A DNA stretch of 64,000 bases from Pithys albifrons albifrons (Eukaryota; Chordata; Aves; Passeriformes; Thamnophilidae): positions 93,047,560-93,111,559 of the forward strand of contig NC_092459.1 of the NCBI RefSeq assembly GCF_047495875.1, in the 5' to 3' direction. This document shows, piece by piece, positions 46,701-60,300 of this stretch. A program made the translations under genes and the position numbers. Under the pieces are notes generated by a model. It had not been told where the DNA came from. It did not search any database and worked only from the letters and a program-made list of their open reading frames with translations. Each line of letters starts with the position of its first letter. Position 1 is the first letter of the stretch.

Positions 46701-49700
46701 TTATGCCCCGCAGTAATTCTGTAGGTGACTACAAAAACAAATGGGTCTTAGGCAAAACGCTGAAATCTGGCTACCTAGTATTAGCCAAGTCAGAGTATAC
46801 TCATATTGCCAAGTAGGATGACCATTTTTTATATTCAGTACTTTCAGCTCCCAGCAGAGACCAACAACTTTGGACTTCATCATCCAACCTGTTCACCCTC
46901 TGCATTGACACGTAGCCATATTTTCTAACCTACTTGCCCAACCCAACCTCTCCGACTCAGCCAACCCTGTTTGTCACATAGAAAATAAGCCCTGTTTGTT
47001 CCTCCTCTCCTCCATTTTAAAGTTCATTGCTCAGCCAGAGACAGTTTTCTACTTGGCTGTTACCAGCTAACTCCTTTTTCCATTCATCTCAATGCCTGAA
47101 CTGCATCCAAGCTATTCTGTAGATGCCTGCCTCTCTCCCTGCCTGCTCCTCTACTAACAGTGTCATTGTCCTTCCATCAAAGGCCACCTGCTCTGCCCTC
47201 GCCTAATGCTCTCCAGCACATCTGGACACTGCCCTTGCCTACATGGGGCTGAGAGCCTGCATGTGACTGGGGAAAGGATGCCCTGGGTCCAACTGTAAGG
47301 AGTCCATCTACAGCTTCAAAGTCACCCCCAACACCCAAGTTATTGTGACAATAGATGCTGAGCCCAGTTTTAGATTTGACTTACGAGTGTCCATTAATTC
47401 CCACACCATAGGTAAGTTATACAATGAATGACTGTTCTTCAGAACATAGAAGCCATTCCTCATCAACAGGCAAGAAGCATTCAAAGAGCGGTTATTTTCA
47501 GACGAAGATCTGGGATGGATTTTTATGTGACTCTGAAGCACAGTATCCTGTTTTTCGAGAGCCAAGTATGGAGCCACACCACTACCACAGGCTAATGCAT
47601 CTCTTTAGCTTGGCACCAGTTTTAAGCAGTCGACTTTTCTAAATTCAGTGTAAACCCATTTCCTGAAGTGCTTTTGAAACTGAAAAGGGGAATTTGTTAG
47701 AATTCAGACCCCAATTTGTGACTGACTGAGAAAATAACTAACAGGTGCCCTATCTCCAAGCCCCATTCTCTGCAAGTCTGTTTCTTTTACAAGAAATGGG
47801 TGTTTCTACCTAAATTCCCATAATGGCAATACTCTACCACTGATTTAAGAAAAGGAAAGAAACAATTATTAAAGCAATATTTCAAATTATAAACTGCAGA
47901 CAGCTGTCTCCCACACTTAGCAGGTTGAGTTACAATATTGTTCACTTTTAAAACAAGCCTTCATTTCAGTGAACCACAGAGAGTCAACTGGCACATAAAT
48001 CAGCTTTCTATAAAATAGAGAACAAATCTACAATGGCCATTTGAAAGGCAATACACAATGTAAATAAGAAAGTATCCATAAGGCACACCCTTTCCCAGAC
48101 AGATTTGTGTAATTTCTTTTAGTGGTAAAGACTACAGACCCTATTTGCTTAAACTATTTATCTCAAGAGATCTCATAAGCAGCCTGGAACAAGCTTAATG
48201 AGCACTTGTGCAGTTAGCCTTCATAGGCAAAGTCCATTGGTGCTTATGAATCAGTAGCTGCATCTTTCCTCATGACTAAACAACTGTCACAAACTGTGCA
48301 GCTGAAGTGTTATTAAAAAAATCCATGAAAATAAAACATTTTGAGCAAACCTTCCTGCCTTTACAAAATGCAGATTATTAATGTCAAAGTATTTTACATT
48401 AACACCTTGATCTCATCACTATTTAAAATCTCAATATATTTGAACATATTTTAATACCATTATTAGCATTTTTCCCTAAATAAAAATCTGAGACTGACAC
48501 TTCATTTGAGCTCAGGATTAATGATATTTTGAAATTTCAGATATCATTCCAGTTTGAAATTCTATTTTTCAATCAATTCTATTAATTTCTTCTCCTGGAT
48601 TAATATTTACTTTGTTTACCAGCAGCACTTACTCTTAGCTTAATTCCATGGGCAAAGATACCTTCCCGTATATAGTATGTTTACTAGAAGTAACATGTGG
48701 GGTTTGTCTGATTAATTTTTCTTCCCTCCCAGAATGTACTGTGCATATTTTGCAAATTATCCTTGAAAACCTCAGGTCAAGCAGTACCATAGTAACTGAG
48801 AGTAATATTCTTCATGTTTATCCATGGAATGTGCCTCAGGGAAACAAACTCAATGTGTTTTATAGTGAACACCTGTGTATTATTCCCTTATCTTATGTAT
48901 ATAACGCTGGAGTTAGTGTTGTGGTGAAACACAAAAGAGAACTCAACTCTCTTCTGCATCCTGTGGCAGTCAGATGAGACCTTGTCCACAGACCACTGAA
49001 GTCTGCAGGGATATCGCTCCAATAAGTTCAGGCTCTCTTCCTGCCTTCTAATTTGTAAATGACATTTTTACTATTTATTTTTCTTCACAGGGGTTAAATT
49101 AACTGTCATTTGTTGAGCACACTGAAGTTTTCAATGAAGTATTAATATTTACAGAACATATTTTCTTCTTGGTTTGTAGTTGTAATTTTTAAAAATTCCT
49201 TTTGTTTTTTTTTTTATTTGGATCTTGGTCTCTAGAAGGACCATCTGAGTACTCCAAAACTTCCAGCTGAACAAAAGAAGCCTTTTCCATTTGTGCTCAA
49301 TTTCTTTAAGAGACATCTAGAGTATATTTACTTCTGCCAACTGTGAGAAGGAGAAATGAATCTTCAACTCAGGTTTTATCCCTGATGAACTTTGTGTGAA
49401 AGCTGCATTAACAACGGTTCCTTCCTGAATGTCTGCTTGCCAGATGGAAATTTATCTTTAAAATCTGCACAGTAGTGTGGTATTACTGACATGTTATTTC
49501 TGTGCAGTTTGTCCATGCATCGGTGTTCTCTCAGGAAGGAATAATCAATCCATTTTAAACTCAAAATATAATTGCCCATTAATATCCCCTGATACTGTGA
49601 GAACTTTTAATCATGGCTAAACATTAAAAAATTCATACAGAAGTTTGATTTTTCTTATTTAATAAAGCAAATAAAAAATATAGCAAGCCATTAGGCTGAT

Positions 49701-51114
49701 GCAGTTCACTTACAGAGAACATTGTATTTATATATTGGATTGAAGATACTGTTTTAAATCATGCATTTAAAAGAACTAATTGAACTATTTCATCTTATTT
49801 AAATTTTACTACAATAATACCTGCATAAATTACTTGATCACCACAAAAATGCTTCCAAATATGAAGTGTATGTAAAAAATAAGATTTCAGGGAGAACGCA
49901 TTTTAATTTTCACTTCCACCCTAAAAACCTGGTAGAATCAATCAAATATTCCTTGCCAGATTAACCTCTTTCTGACTTTCCTTTTCTGGTACCCAGCACT
50001 TAAGGAGCTCACAAGAACTCTATCCTTTTGTGCATCAGTCCACTAACATGAGAGTATCTGCCAGAGATATTTCTCCCCTCACATCACACAACCCAGGCCA
50101 ATCTCATTATACTGGTGACCAAAACCCAGGTAAGAACAAATCTCCTTTTGTTCTGGCTTTGTCACGAGAAAACTGCCATGAGAAACCTGTCCCAACAAGC
50201 TGTGCACAAACTGCTCTTCTTATTATGCCAATCACAGGCTCTTTGTTTAAAGGGCATAGTAGGCATCTTCCCAAGGTTTTATGTTTACTCTTCTGGTGCC
50301 CTCCAGATTAATGAAAACTGAGCCCCTGCTCCTGCCGCTGTCAGACCTCTCCTTCATTTTTTGCTGACAGCCAAACCTTCCCTTCCTCCTTTCTATTTGA
50401 TGTAGAATTTCTATCAGCCACACGGGAAAAGGAGGAGCAGCTTCAACCACTGACTTTAATCTCCATGTGAAAGGCAAGGCAACGGATGGGGCAGCAAGCA
50501 GCATTGAAGTCTTCAGTGTAAATGTTGTTGCTCATTACAAGCTCCCTCTCTAGGGATTAAAAAAAATCTTCAAAGGGGAATTGTACCAGTCTCACACACA
50601 CCAGAATTCCCTCTCGCACACACACGTCTTTCACATCTCATACATGTGGTTGCCACGCAGGAAACAATTACTGTAATTAATAGACCCAAATAACCCCACT
50701 GTTCATTTAAAAATGCACTTTAAATTGACAGTGGCACGAAAAAAGTGGCTGGGTTCTTGGGTCTCATTATCCGTGTGGACTAAAAACCTGGTTGTGTATA
50801 TAGACTGTCAGCTCTATATTTTTCCAGACCTATCACATCAAATTCAACTCCAGCAGAAACCAAAATATGCCCAAGGTCTGAATGTTCTCCAGGAGGCACT
50901 CAGACGCCATTGTTTCTCCCTATGACACCTAGAAGCTATTTTGTCTAGACTGAAATAAATGGGACTGACACTGTCAAAAGGGATCTTTTGTGCATCAAGA
51001 GATAATGGTTAATATTTCCTGAGGATTATAATGTCTCTCACATAATAGATTAGATTAAGGATTCTTATTTGTCCAGTTGGGAACATTTACATTTGCTTTA
51101 AGTTATTGATACTC

Positions 51115-51130
51115 AAAAAAAAAAAAAAAA
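51115..51130. repeat. Poly-A run, 16 bases
   Basis: A plain A homopolymer without a recognisable retrotransposed sequence before it. Confidence 0.9.
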
Positions 51131-54083
51131 GGCACAGCACATGCTTACATTCTACTACATAGTCATTTACATATCTGCCATATCAGACACAAGAACATGA
51201 CTTCTTCTTTAATGACCTTCAGTAAGAAACATACTATGATCATGTCAGTAAATTGATAACTAATACTTCTATTAGTTTGAACTGCTTTATTCTCTCACTG
51301 CTTGACTGCACAGATTGCTGAATCCCTCACACTTAGAAGACTCATGGCAAAACCCAGCGGGTTTCTTCACACATGACCATAAGATCAGTAGTCTGTAAAG
51401 CAGTTGTCTACACATCTGAGAATTTCCTTAGGATGGGATGGTAGCCTTCTGGTGCTCTCCACATCCAGGAAACCATCAGCAGGAGGGAATAGGCTGATGG
51501 AGGAATAAGACATGACCACAGAGCTGCAGCTGTGGAAGCAGTAGGGTTGCCACTGAGAGTAAAGACTTCACAGGACCACCATTACTGAGCAGCATCCTCT
51601 TCCTACAGACCCTGGCCAACACTCAGCAAAGAGAGCAAAAGTTGCCCCTGTACCAAAAAGCTAAAACCCCTCACCCTGGCACAGAGAGCTCCTCGTAGAG
51701 GGTCTGGTTTGTTGCAAGCCTGAGATGCAGCAACACTTGTGTAGGTGGAGTAGTACAGCAATCTATTTTTTTCACCTCTTGCTTCTTTTCTTTAATGGTG
51801 CTGAGAAAACCCAGGCCATTTCAGCTGGTACAACAGCTTGATGTGTTGTTCAGTTCACATATCTCACATGAATCATCCATTTAATTTTGAACTCTTACTT
51901 TAGCTTTTCAAAACAGAGTTTGGGGTGGGATTTTTTAAGGCCCATGGGAAGAATATTTTAGATTTTACTTCTGGTATTTGTCTTTCATATGTTTCAGTGA
52001 AATTAGTTAGATCTGGAAAATGTTGCCCTTTACCTGGTAATTCAGGAAACCAAAGAAACTAATACATTTATCAAATGAACAGAAACGGCCCTCTGGATTT
52101 CAACAAAGTTTCCTTTTGTTGCATATACTAAATTTCAGTTAATCAATTTTCTACACATCATAATGTTTTAGAACAAAGGTTGAAATGACAATGAAACTTG
52201 ATTTTTATAGGTCTTTGCCTCTAGAAGAGAGAAAAGAAAGTAACATTTTATAGTGTCAATGTACACAGAAATAAATCCAGGAGCTCTTTTTGACAAGAAA
52301 GGCCACAGTAGTTCAATTCAGACTGTTAAAGGATTTTGTATTGTTCTAAGGGCCATGATCAAGCAACACTTTAAAAAATGTATAGTATAAAAAGAACTTA
52401 AGAAGGTGAAAAATTATGTTTTAATTTGTATTGAATTGAAATGACCTCATAATAGAGGTTGACAAAAGAATTAAAAATGTGTCTAATAATGCACATAAAC
52501 TCCAGCAGACATTCCTAAATCTGTCTGTCATTTATGAGTAGAGAAATGCTTTTTCTCTCTCATTCTCACTTGTAATTTGGACACACATAGTGATATCTGC
52601 TGGCAAAACAGCTTACATGCATTTGTCAAAACAGCAGATGGGGAACTAAAAGCCCTGGATATATTCACTCATTAGAGGATCCTTTCAATCTGCCTCTTTG
52701 CAGTGGTTGCTGGGTTTCTTTGAGAAGTCTGGGTGTGCTCCCTGGAAGCTAAACTCTTGCTTTCTGTGAAAGTATGCATTATATATCCTGGTATAAGAGA
52801 ACAACAGCAGCATTGCCAACTCAGTGTTTTACTACAGGCTTCAGTGTTTCGTATTTTTTTACATCTTCACCTTCTGAAAGTAAGAACAGGGTGTTTTTGT
52901 TTTGTCTTTATTGCTTTATAGAAATGTAAATTTTAATCCATATGGTAATGAGGAAAAATTAACCAAACAGTCTTGAAGGCATTAGAAGCAAAACAAATAA
53001 AAGGAATTAAATATACAATGCTTAACTTCCTAAGAAAACAATGCTAAATTCATACTCATATAGCCTTACTGAATGGCCTTACAGACTTCTGACCAATTTC
53101 ACCTGTATTTGAAATCAAAGAAGGGTCAGCCATGGCTTCATTTATTTATATTAGGGAAAGTCACAGGGTTGCTAAGCCCAGTTGCTCATGAAATTACATG
53201 CTTTCACATCTCTTAATTTTGTGTGTGTGAAGTCTTACAATGGTACCTGATTTTTACAGCACATTTCCGGAACTTCACCTCTCAAGATTACAGAGCCACT
53301 ACCATGGGGGATGAGAAAGGTGGGTAAATGCACACACCATCTGGGAATTATGGCCCCGGACCTGAAGAAACCCTTGTGTGATGCATTCCTCTTCACTGAA
53401 CATGTAGGGGAGTTGGAAAAGGAGATGAACCGATTCTTTCAGATTTCTCAGAGTTCCTTCTGGGAAGCGTAGCATTCCTCCCCAACACCATGTAACCCAG
53501 ACAGCATGAGCCCCAAAAGTGAAGATCAACTGCCACAGCATGTTTGTCCAAAGGTCTGCAAGCATAGACGAGCTTCATGGTCATTTAGCAGCAGTATAAA
53601 ACTTATATAAAGTATATACCCATACAAGCCCAGGCTTCCTGCAGCTCTGTGAGTTTAGCAGGGGGAAATTCAGGCCTTTCCACATATGGACAGGCCACTG
53701 TCTTAAGACCTTGCCAAAGGAATATGTAGGAACTGAACTTGAGCCCATGAAGTTTCCTCTCCTTTTACAGAATATTTCCACATTGCAGTTGAAGTAACAG
53801 CTGTGAACAGTTCACAGAATTCAAATAAAAGTAAAAGTATTTACTTTGATTTTTTTTTCTGAACTGTTGATATTTCAGTGATGAAGTTGCCATATATAAA
53901 TACGTGTGGATGTGAACAACTGCATTGCTTCTGTAAACTCATCTACTGAAAAGAAACTGCAACATTTCATTCAGAAACTTGGATGCAAGTTTCACTTTAT
54001 TACTAACTGCTGGCAAAGAGCTCTATCTTCTTACTTTAGTTTCATTGTCTTTCCTCTGTGATGCAGCACTACCTGCAAAACTC

Positions 54084-54140
54084 TTCCTGCTGGTAGGAGG
54101 TAGGAATAGGTGATAGGAGTAGGTGTTCCTGCTGATAGGA
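54084..54140. repeat. 15-bp direct repeat flanking TAGGWG-rich tract
   Basis: TTCCTGCTGGTAGGA (54084-54098) recurs as TTCCTGCTGATAGGA (54126-54140). Between them lie several TAGGAG/TAGGTG/TAGGAA words with a period near 7-9 bases. It looks like a small local duplication. Confidence 0.75.
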
Positions 54141-57095
54141 CTGCAGCAACATGCCAAGCTCACAGGACAAATCCAGCCACCCTACAGACTAAGAACTTTT
54201 ATGTGTTTTTACTTTAGGGTTCCCATTTTTTTCAAGGGACATTGATAAGAAAATGTGTAGGAATTTTTGGAAGAAAACTTTCATATACCACAGTTTACTC
54301 ATAAATATCTTTAAAAGGAACATCATCTGCCTTGCTGGGTGACATACCCCTTACCTCTCCCTTCCCTTTGCACAAAGCAGGGGAAGCAACTCTCCTTAAA
54401 CTCCCAAGTCAGAATACACAGGAAGAACAATATTTAATTAGATCCTTGTAAAAATTTTTGAAGACTAAATGCACTGGAAAAGTGACATGCATTTCCTCTG
54501 GCCCTACCCTTGGGAAGTCATTCAGCTTAGCATTGGAAAGAATCTCAGTATATTGAAAAAATTCAGTATAACCCTATGGAAAGTTCATGCAGGAATAGAT
54601 AAACTTCACCTCATCTTCAGAGATTACTGTTACCACACTACCAGGTTTCTTTTCTCTGATCTGAAACCACATTTTGGCCTGAGAATGTATTTGCTGAGCA
54701 ATTAGGAATAACCTGTCCTAGGCCACTAACCTCCAAAACCTAGTTCGGTACTTCCCCAAAACTCAGACTGGGAGGCTGTTAAGCAACAAGACTCAAGGAA
54801 ATTAGTCAAATTCAGAAAAAATGAAACACAAAAGACTTCAGGCAAAAAGCTTAAAGAGCATAGATAATGCTCACTCTACCAAGATAAACAGTTCCAGTGT
54901 CTGTATATGGCTGGCTCTTTCAAGTGAGTGTTCGGTATGAAAGAAAACAGGAGGCAGAGAATGGGAAGAGAATGGACACTGGCTCCAAGCACTAAGGAAA
55001 CACACATAGGGGAGAAGAGAGTCAAATATGAGGGATGAATACGACTCCATTTATTCAGGCAACACTAATATTAATATCCCAAACACTTGTCTGAAGAGCA
55101 AACGTATGACCACTTTCATGTCCTCCGAAAGGGTGTCCCACCTCAGCTTGAACACTTCCTCTGCACAGTGGGGCTGGGATTTAAAAGAAGGCACACTTCA
55201 GGGGGAATGGCTGCCATGTGAAGAGGCTCAGAAACACCATCGTTATAACTGCCTATATGGAGAACTGTATCAGACAGTGGGATACATTCCCCTGATGCTC
55301 ACTCTTCTTATACCCTGCCTGTTACTGAGTCTAGTCTATTTACTTCCCATGTAAACACTTCCAGTGACATTTTCTACAGAACTGTCCCTAAAGAACTGGC
55401 ACTATTTTATGCAGTAATAAAAGGGCACTGCAGTGCATTTTAATGCACAATGAAAACCACCAATGCAGGCCTATGACATCTGACCACCATTGCATCTCTG
55501 ACATGAGGCATGCAGTTTCAGCAGAAGATTGAATTCTGGACAATCAAGAGTGAAATAGTACTCATTCACAGTATCAGCTATGCTTTTCCCTAAAATATGA
55601 GACTACAGCATGCAAGAATAGATTTCTTAGAGGATGGATATATCAGCAAAGTCAAAGAGAGGAAGGAAAAGGTCATGGCACTCAAATATAGGTCAGATCT
55701 TCAGAGTCTCTTTCAGCAGTATGGTGACATCAAAGAAGAGCTCCTTTTATGTGTTTCCGTTTACAGGGCAATATGGAAGAGTTTATGAAAACAGAAGTGA
55801 AGTCACAGACCATCTATACAATTATCCCCTGTATGCAAAAAGACACATGCTGGCAAATACCTGAGACTGCTTCTAGCATCCTACATCATTGCACAGAGGT
55901 GATCTAATTGTTCTACAAAACAGTGAAAATATTTCTAACCTAAATTTAGCTATTTTCAGTCCTGTACCTGGAATTTCTATTAAGATGAGCTTTTTACAGA
56001 GTTTCCATCATGGGAAACCTTATCAGCATAGCCACAGGCAAAAACCTTAGCCACTTCATTTTATGCCACATTGAAACAAATCTACATATACTATCTGATT
56101 AAGCCTCAAAAAAATGCAAAATCTGCACAACTGATCTTTTGTGCATAGATGAAGTAAAGGAAATGGATGTTCTTTGGGAACTCTCAAACTATATGTCCTC
56201 AGCATGAATGGCAGAAAACATGATTTCTGATGACTAGTGATTTTCTTCTGGGAGTTAAAGATATTCAGTACTCAGCAGAACTGAACTGTTGCCATGGATT
56301 TTATTATTTGGCAATAGGTTACTAGCTCCTTTAGCATTCTCTAGTTCCATTAAAGACAGCAGAATCAACCAATTTTCTCTGCCTCTGCACCTACAAGTTT
56401 CTCTCAGAACCTCTTTTATGTTGAACAGAATGTCTGGCACTTTAGTATGTGGGTACCTGTAGTACAATAATGCTACAGTCCATATTTCCCACACTCAAAT
56501 GATGCAATCCCTGAGCTCCCTGAGCAGACTGAGATTTTTATCTTATAATTAATGTCACAAAGTCTTGTCAGCTTAGTCAGGATGTCAGAGAGGATAGTGA
56601 CCAACCTGGCCAGAAAGTCTGTAAATCTTTCCATGGCATTCCTGTGAAACTTCCACCCACAAAAAAAACCCTGCAGAAGCAGAAAGAGTTTACATGGTAA
56701 CTGCAGTAAAAATGAAATCATACTCATTCTTCCATCCAGCATCGGAGAGACATATCATGCTAATTCTTACACATCAGTGCTCAGTTGTAATCATGTTGTT
56801 TGGCTTGGCAAAATAGCTGGAAAAAACCCAGAGAAACATCACTAGATGAGAGGGGGAACTTAGATCATATTCCCATGTAATTTTTTTATTATTTCCATTA
56901 GAAGTATAATTCCTGATAATAAATTAAGACCTATAAAAACTATGCTAAGAAAAATCTTCATGATGGAGAAAGAGAATATAAAACCCTTCCAGCTAAGACA
57001 GAACTTACATGTCTAAAAACATTCATGTTGCCATTTCTTTGCACTTTTGACCTTTCCACAAAGAAATAGTCATGATACCTCCTTATTCTTAAGGT

Positions 57096-57147
57096 ATATA
57101 CATATAAAAGCATACATATAAAAGTGTACATATAAAGATACATATGA
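57096..57147. repeat. Imperfect tandem repeat, unit ATACATATAAAAG
   Basis: Four consecutive copies of about 13-15 bases, ATACATATAAAAG then one to three variable bases, with the last ending ACATATGAG. It lies about 30 bases before the CR1 fragment that starts near 57180. Confidence 0.85.
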
Positions 57148-57179
57148 GTGGTATGTGTGGCTGTGTGTAAAAACAATAC

Positions 57180-57383
57180 TTTTGGATTAGATATTAGGAA
57201 AAATTCCTTCACCAAAAGGGTTATCAAGCACTGGAACAGGCTGCACAGAGAACTGGTTGAGTCACCATCCCTGGAGGTATTTACAAGATGTGTAGATTGG
57301 CCCTTAGAAACATGGTTTAGTGATGGACTTGGCAGTGCTGGGTTTGTGGAGGTCTTTGCCAACTTAAATGATTCTATGATTCC
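57180..57383 (+). mobile_element. CR1 LINE 3'-end fragment, plus strand
   Basis: TTTGGATTAGATATTAGGAA, TTCACCAAAAGGGTTATCAA, GCACTGGAACAGGCTGCACA, GAGTCACCATCCCTGGAGG, GTGATGGACTTGGCAGTGCT and a final AATGATTCTATGATTCC follow CR1. In the plus strand the translation 'LDIRKNSFTKRVIKHWNRL' and 'ELVESPSLEVFTR' is the C-terminal end of CR1 ORF2, still in one frame through to the 3' UTR. Only about 205 bases are present, so it is strongly 5' truncated. A 172-codon minus-strand frame over the same place (56958-57476) is only the reverse reading of this element. Confidence 0.95.
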
Positions 57384-60300
57384 AGTGAAGGAGTATTTTG
57401 GTACTGGGTGTGAGAGGTCTGGGGACCATATTATAGCTCTGAAATTGGACAAATAGCAGTATGATAACATATCCAAATGTTGCTTTTATATAGAAGACAG
57501 CCAGGGACTCATATTTCATTCAGAATGCAAAGAAAAGGGAAGTTCACTTTCATCAAAAAACCTGGGCAGCACCCAGTGTCTCATGGAAGTTGTGAATCAC
57601 AGGTAATGTGAAACCCAATGCCACACAAGGGAAAATTTCAGATCATACTTATCTCAATCCAAATGCATTATTCTTTGTACTTGACATAGGAATGTGTGTA
57701 GAAGGAGAATGTCCAAGAAAAAAGTCTTGAAATTTTCACTGACAAGGCACACAAAGAGTAAAAGGCCCAAAAAAGATAAAGCAACCTAGATGTCGTGCTT
57801 AAATGCATAACACAACTGCAAGTTCCTTCATGAAGATTCCAGTGTTCTCTGCACTGAATTATTCAGCCATCTACAGAAGCCAATCCTTCTGTGGATAAAC
57901 CTTGTTAGTATTTCCATCCATCACTGCATTGTTCTTTGATCAAAGCAATAATAAAAGTCTTGGGGAATAGGAGGAAATGCTAGATTTTTTGTAGCAATCC
58001 TAGCAGCCCTAACTCATATACTATAGTGGGAATAAGATCTGCACAGTTTGGTTCAAAGTTCTCTTAATTCATGTATACTTCTGTTCCAGGTTCCTTACAT
58101 TTAAAACACAATCCATACTGTCTGCTATTTTGCAAACAGTATTTTCAGTATGAAAAGTTTAACAGTCACTGAAAATTAGCATAACTGTCTTATTTAGAGA
58201 ACCAACTACATCTACATTCTGCTAACAGTAAACACTAATTAACAATATCCTAGCACTAACATAAATCACAACTGTCCCTTTTCCTCTCCTGGGCACCGCA
58301 CTGGAAAATATCAAACCAGAAAAATACTTGGAATGTTTCTTACTTTTTTTTTAAATTTTATTTTATTAATGATAAAATATTGGATGTCAACATGCAATGC
58401 TTTGTGCATTGCATCAGACAGCTTAAACAGTAATTGTGATGAATGGGAGTAGAAGGGCCAAGGTTACAGGCATTTAAGAAGGCTCTGTGGATTGAAAATA
58501 TTAGGATTGATTAAAGGTCAAATACTTTATGGATTTATCAGTGTTGTATACATTTTCTCATGACACAGAATCACTTACACTACCTAGAAAATAAAATAGA
58601 AAAGAGCTGCAAATCAGATAATTTTTAAGTCTTTAACCCACATACTCAAGGCTTAGCCATGAGAATAATTAATGGCACAGAAATGTTTTGATTAGTCAAG
58701 CAATAAACCAGCCAACCCTTCATAACCCACCCCCAATAATCTCCCTAGCTTCCCACAGGTTCATATGTAACAGTCTTTCTCAATTAATATTTAGTATTTA
58801 CAAACACAAAATATCTCAAAAGATACTTGTTAGTCTTGTTTAAAATCTGTATTTACTTAAACCTATCACCTTTAGTCTAGAGAGTATCTTTAACTTAATA
58901 GTTTACCCTTGCTCTGTCTTCCTTGTTTTCTGGGAAAACAAGAGTTTGAAATGGCTATTTTTGTATTGTCTTTGATGCACAGAATTTTCCAGGATCCAGA
59001 CAAGCAAATAAATTACGTCTTCATTTATATCACTGGATTTGAATTGTGTTTCCTGAAGTCTATATTTCAATTAGGACAGAGCAGCAGAAGCTGGAACTGA
59101 GGGAATTTGTGAGAAAGACCCTTGGGTTTGAGGCTTTTGTTTAAGAAGCTGTGTAAAGTAAGTCTGATGGTCTCATCAACATCAGGACTAAATCTTTAGC
59201 TTAAACTGTGCAACATGCTTATGAAGAGTACTTACTTTAAGCAAGTGAAATCAGTTTGGTATCAGTGGCTTCATTCTTCTCTTTCAAAGCCTGATCAATT
59301 TGCCCCCCAGAGTCCTTTCTGTTGCCTTTGGTGAGCTCTGCACCACATGAGCCCACATCAGTGCCATGTCCAGAGGCCCTCAGTGCCCTCCCAGCACAGT
59401 GCTGCCACCTCCACGTTCAAGTCCTGGCCCAGGACTAGCAATACACTGAGTCTTTGGAACTTTACTGAAAACAATGGAAATAGAAACTTTGTAGTAATCT
59501 CACTGTAGTCTTGCACCTTTATTTTAGGACAGTCTTTCCTATGCATATGTCTTTCACATTTGCACAGTTGGCAAACACCTGGGGAGGCTAAGCAAAGAGA
59601 GAGGAAGGAGAGGGTTTTCTAAGCCAAAGTTTTATTTATGCAGATTATTATTTCCTTCTGTTCTGAAAAGCGATCATAAAGCTCATCTCTTCCCACACTA
59701 CTGATAGTCACATTCACCAAAGAAACCCTCCAAGTAATCTGAGTTTCCCAAAATACAGCCTGAATTTCAGTGTAACTTATCACCTAAGAATCACAATGGA
59801 GAAATAGTCATCAGCTTAAACAAAGGATGCCAGAAAAAAGGCCCTTGTGGGGCAGGTTAGTGGTAGCTACGTTGTGTTGTTCAACAACTGAGCAAATCTT
59901 GTTATTGGTTATCCTGAGGGGCATGAAATCCAACCCTGAAGGCTTTGCCCATAGTATCACTGAAAGGGCTTTTTGAAGGGGGTGCCTGTTTCTTCTCTTC
60001 ACCAAGAGCAGTGAATAGGTAGAATGTGTTGGGGGTATCCGCAAACACCCCTAAGAGGGTAGAAACCTCTGCATTTGGATAACTCTGGCATTTCTCCATT
60101 TTTATTCTTGCAAAGAAGCCGCCAGCTTTACTGGTTTCCTGAGAATATGGACATGCATCTTCCAGTCCATAACTTTTGGATGCCTGCAGTAGAAATAAAG
60201 GTTAAGTTAACAGAACAAAGGCAACCACACCTAAAGTTTGGACTCTACTAAATGCCAATTTATTGGTAATTGAGATTCCATTAAATTTGATAGCAAGCTC

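Larger units (their letters stand above)
43710..57095. other. About 13 kb of unique sequence, no gene seen
   Basis: I find no exon, RNA gene or recent transposon. Landmarks are a GC-richer patch at 47140-47300, a CA-rich stretch at 50596-50630, a 16-base A run at 51115-51130 and a small direct repeat at 54084-54140. Open frames of 108-109 codons (48648-48977 and 55028-55354, plus strand) have no recognised relatives. The second ends in a hydrophobic Leu-rich segment, but its first part has no domain-like features. Confidence 0.55.

Noticed and set aside
55028..55354. 108-codon plus-strand frame ending in a Leu-rich hydrophobic stretch
   Set aside because: The hydrophobic end suggests a membrane segment, but there is no recognisable family, splice context or promoter. 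One such frame is expected by chance in 64 kb.
56958..57476. Longest open frame in the window, 172 codons on the minus strand
   Set aside because: It is the antisense reading across the plus-strand CR1 fragment and the adjacent ATACATATAAAAG repeat. Its sequence carries no domain of its own.
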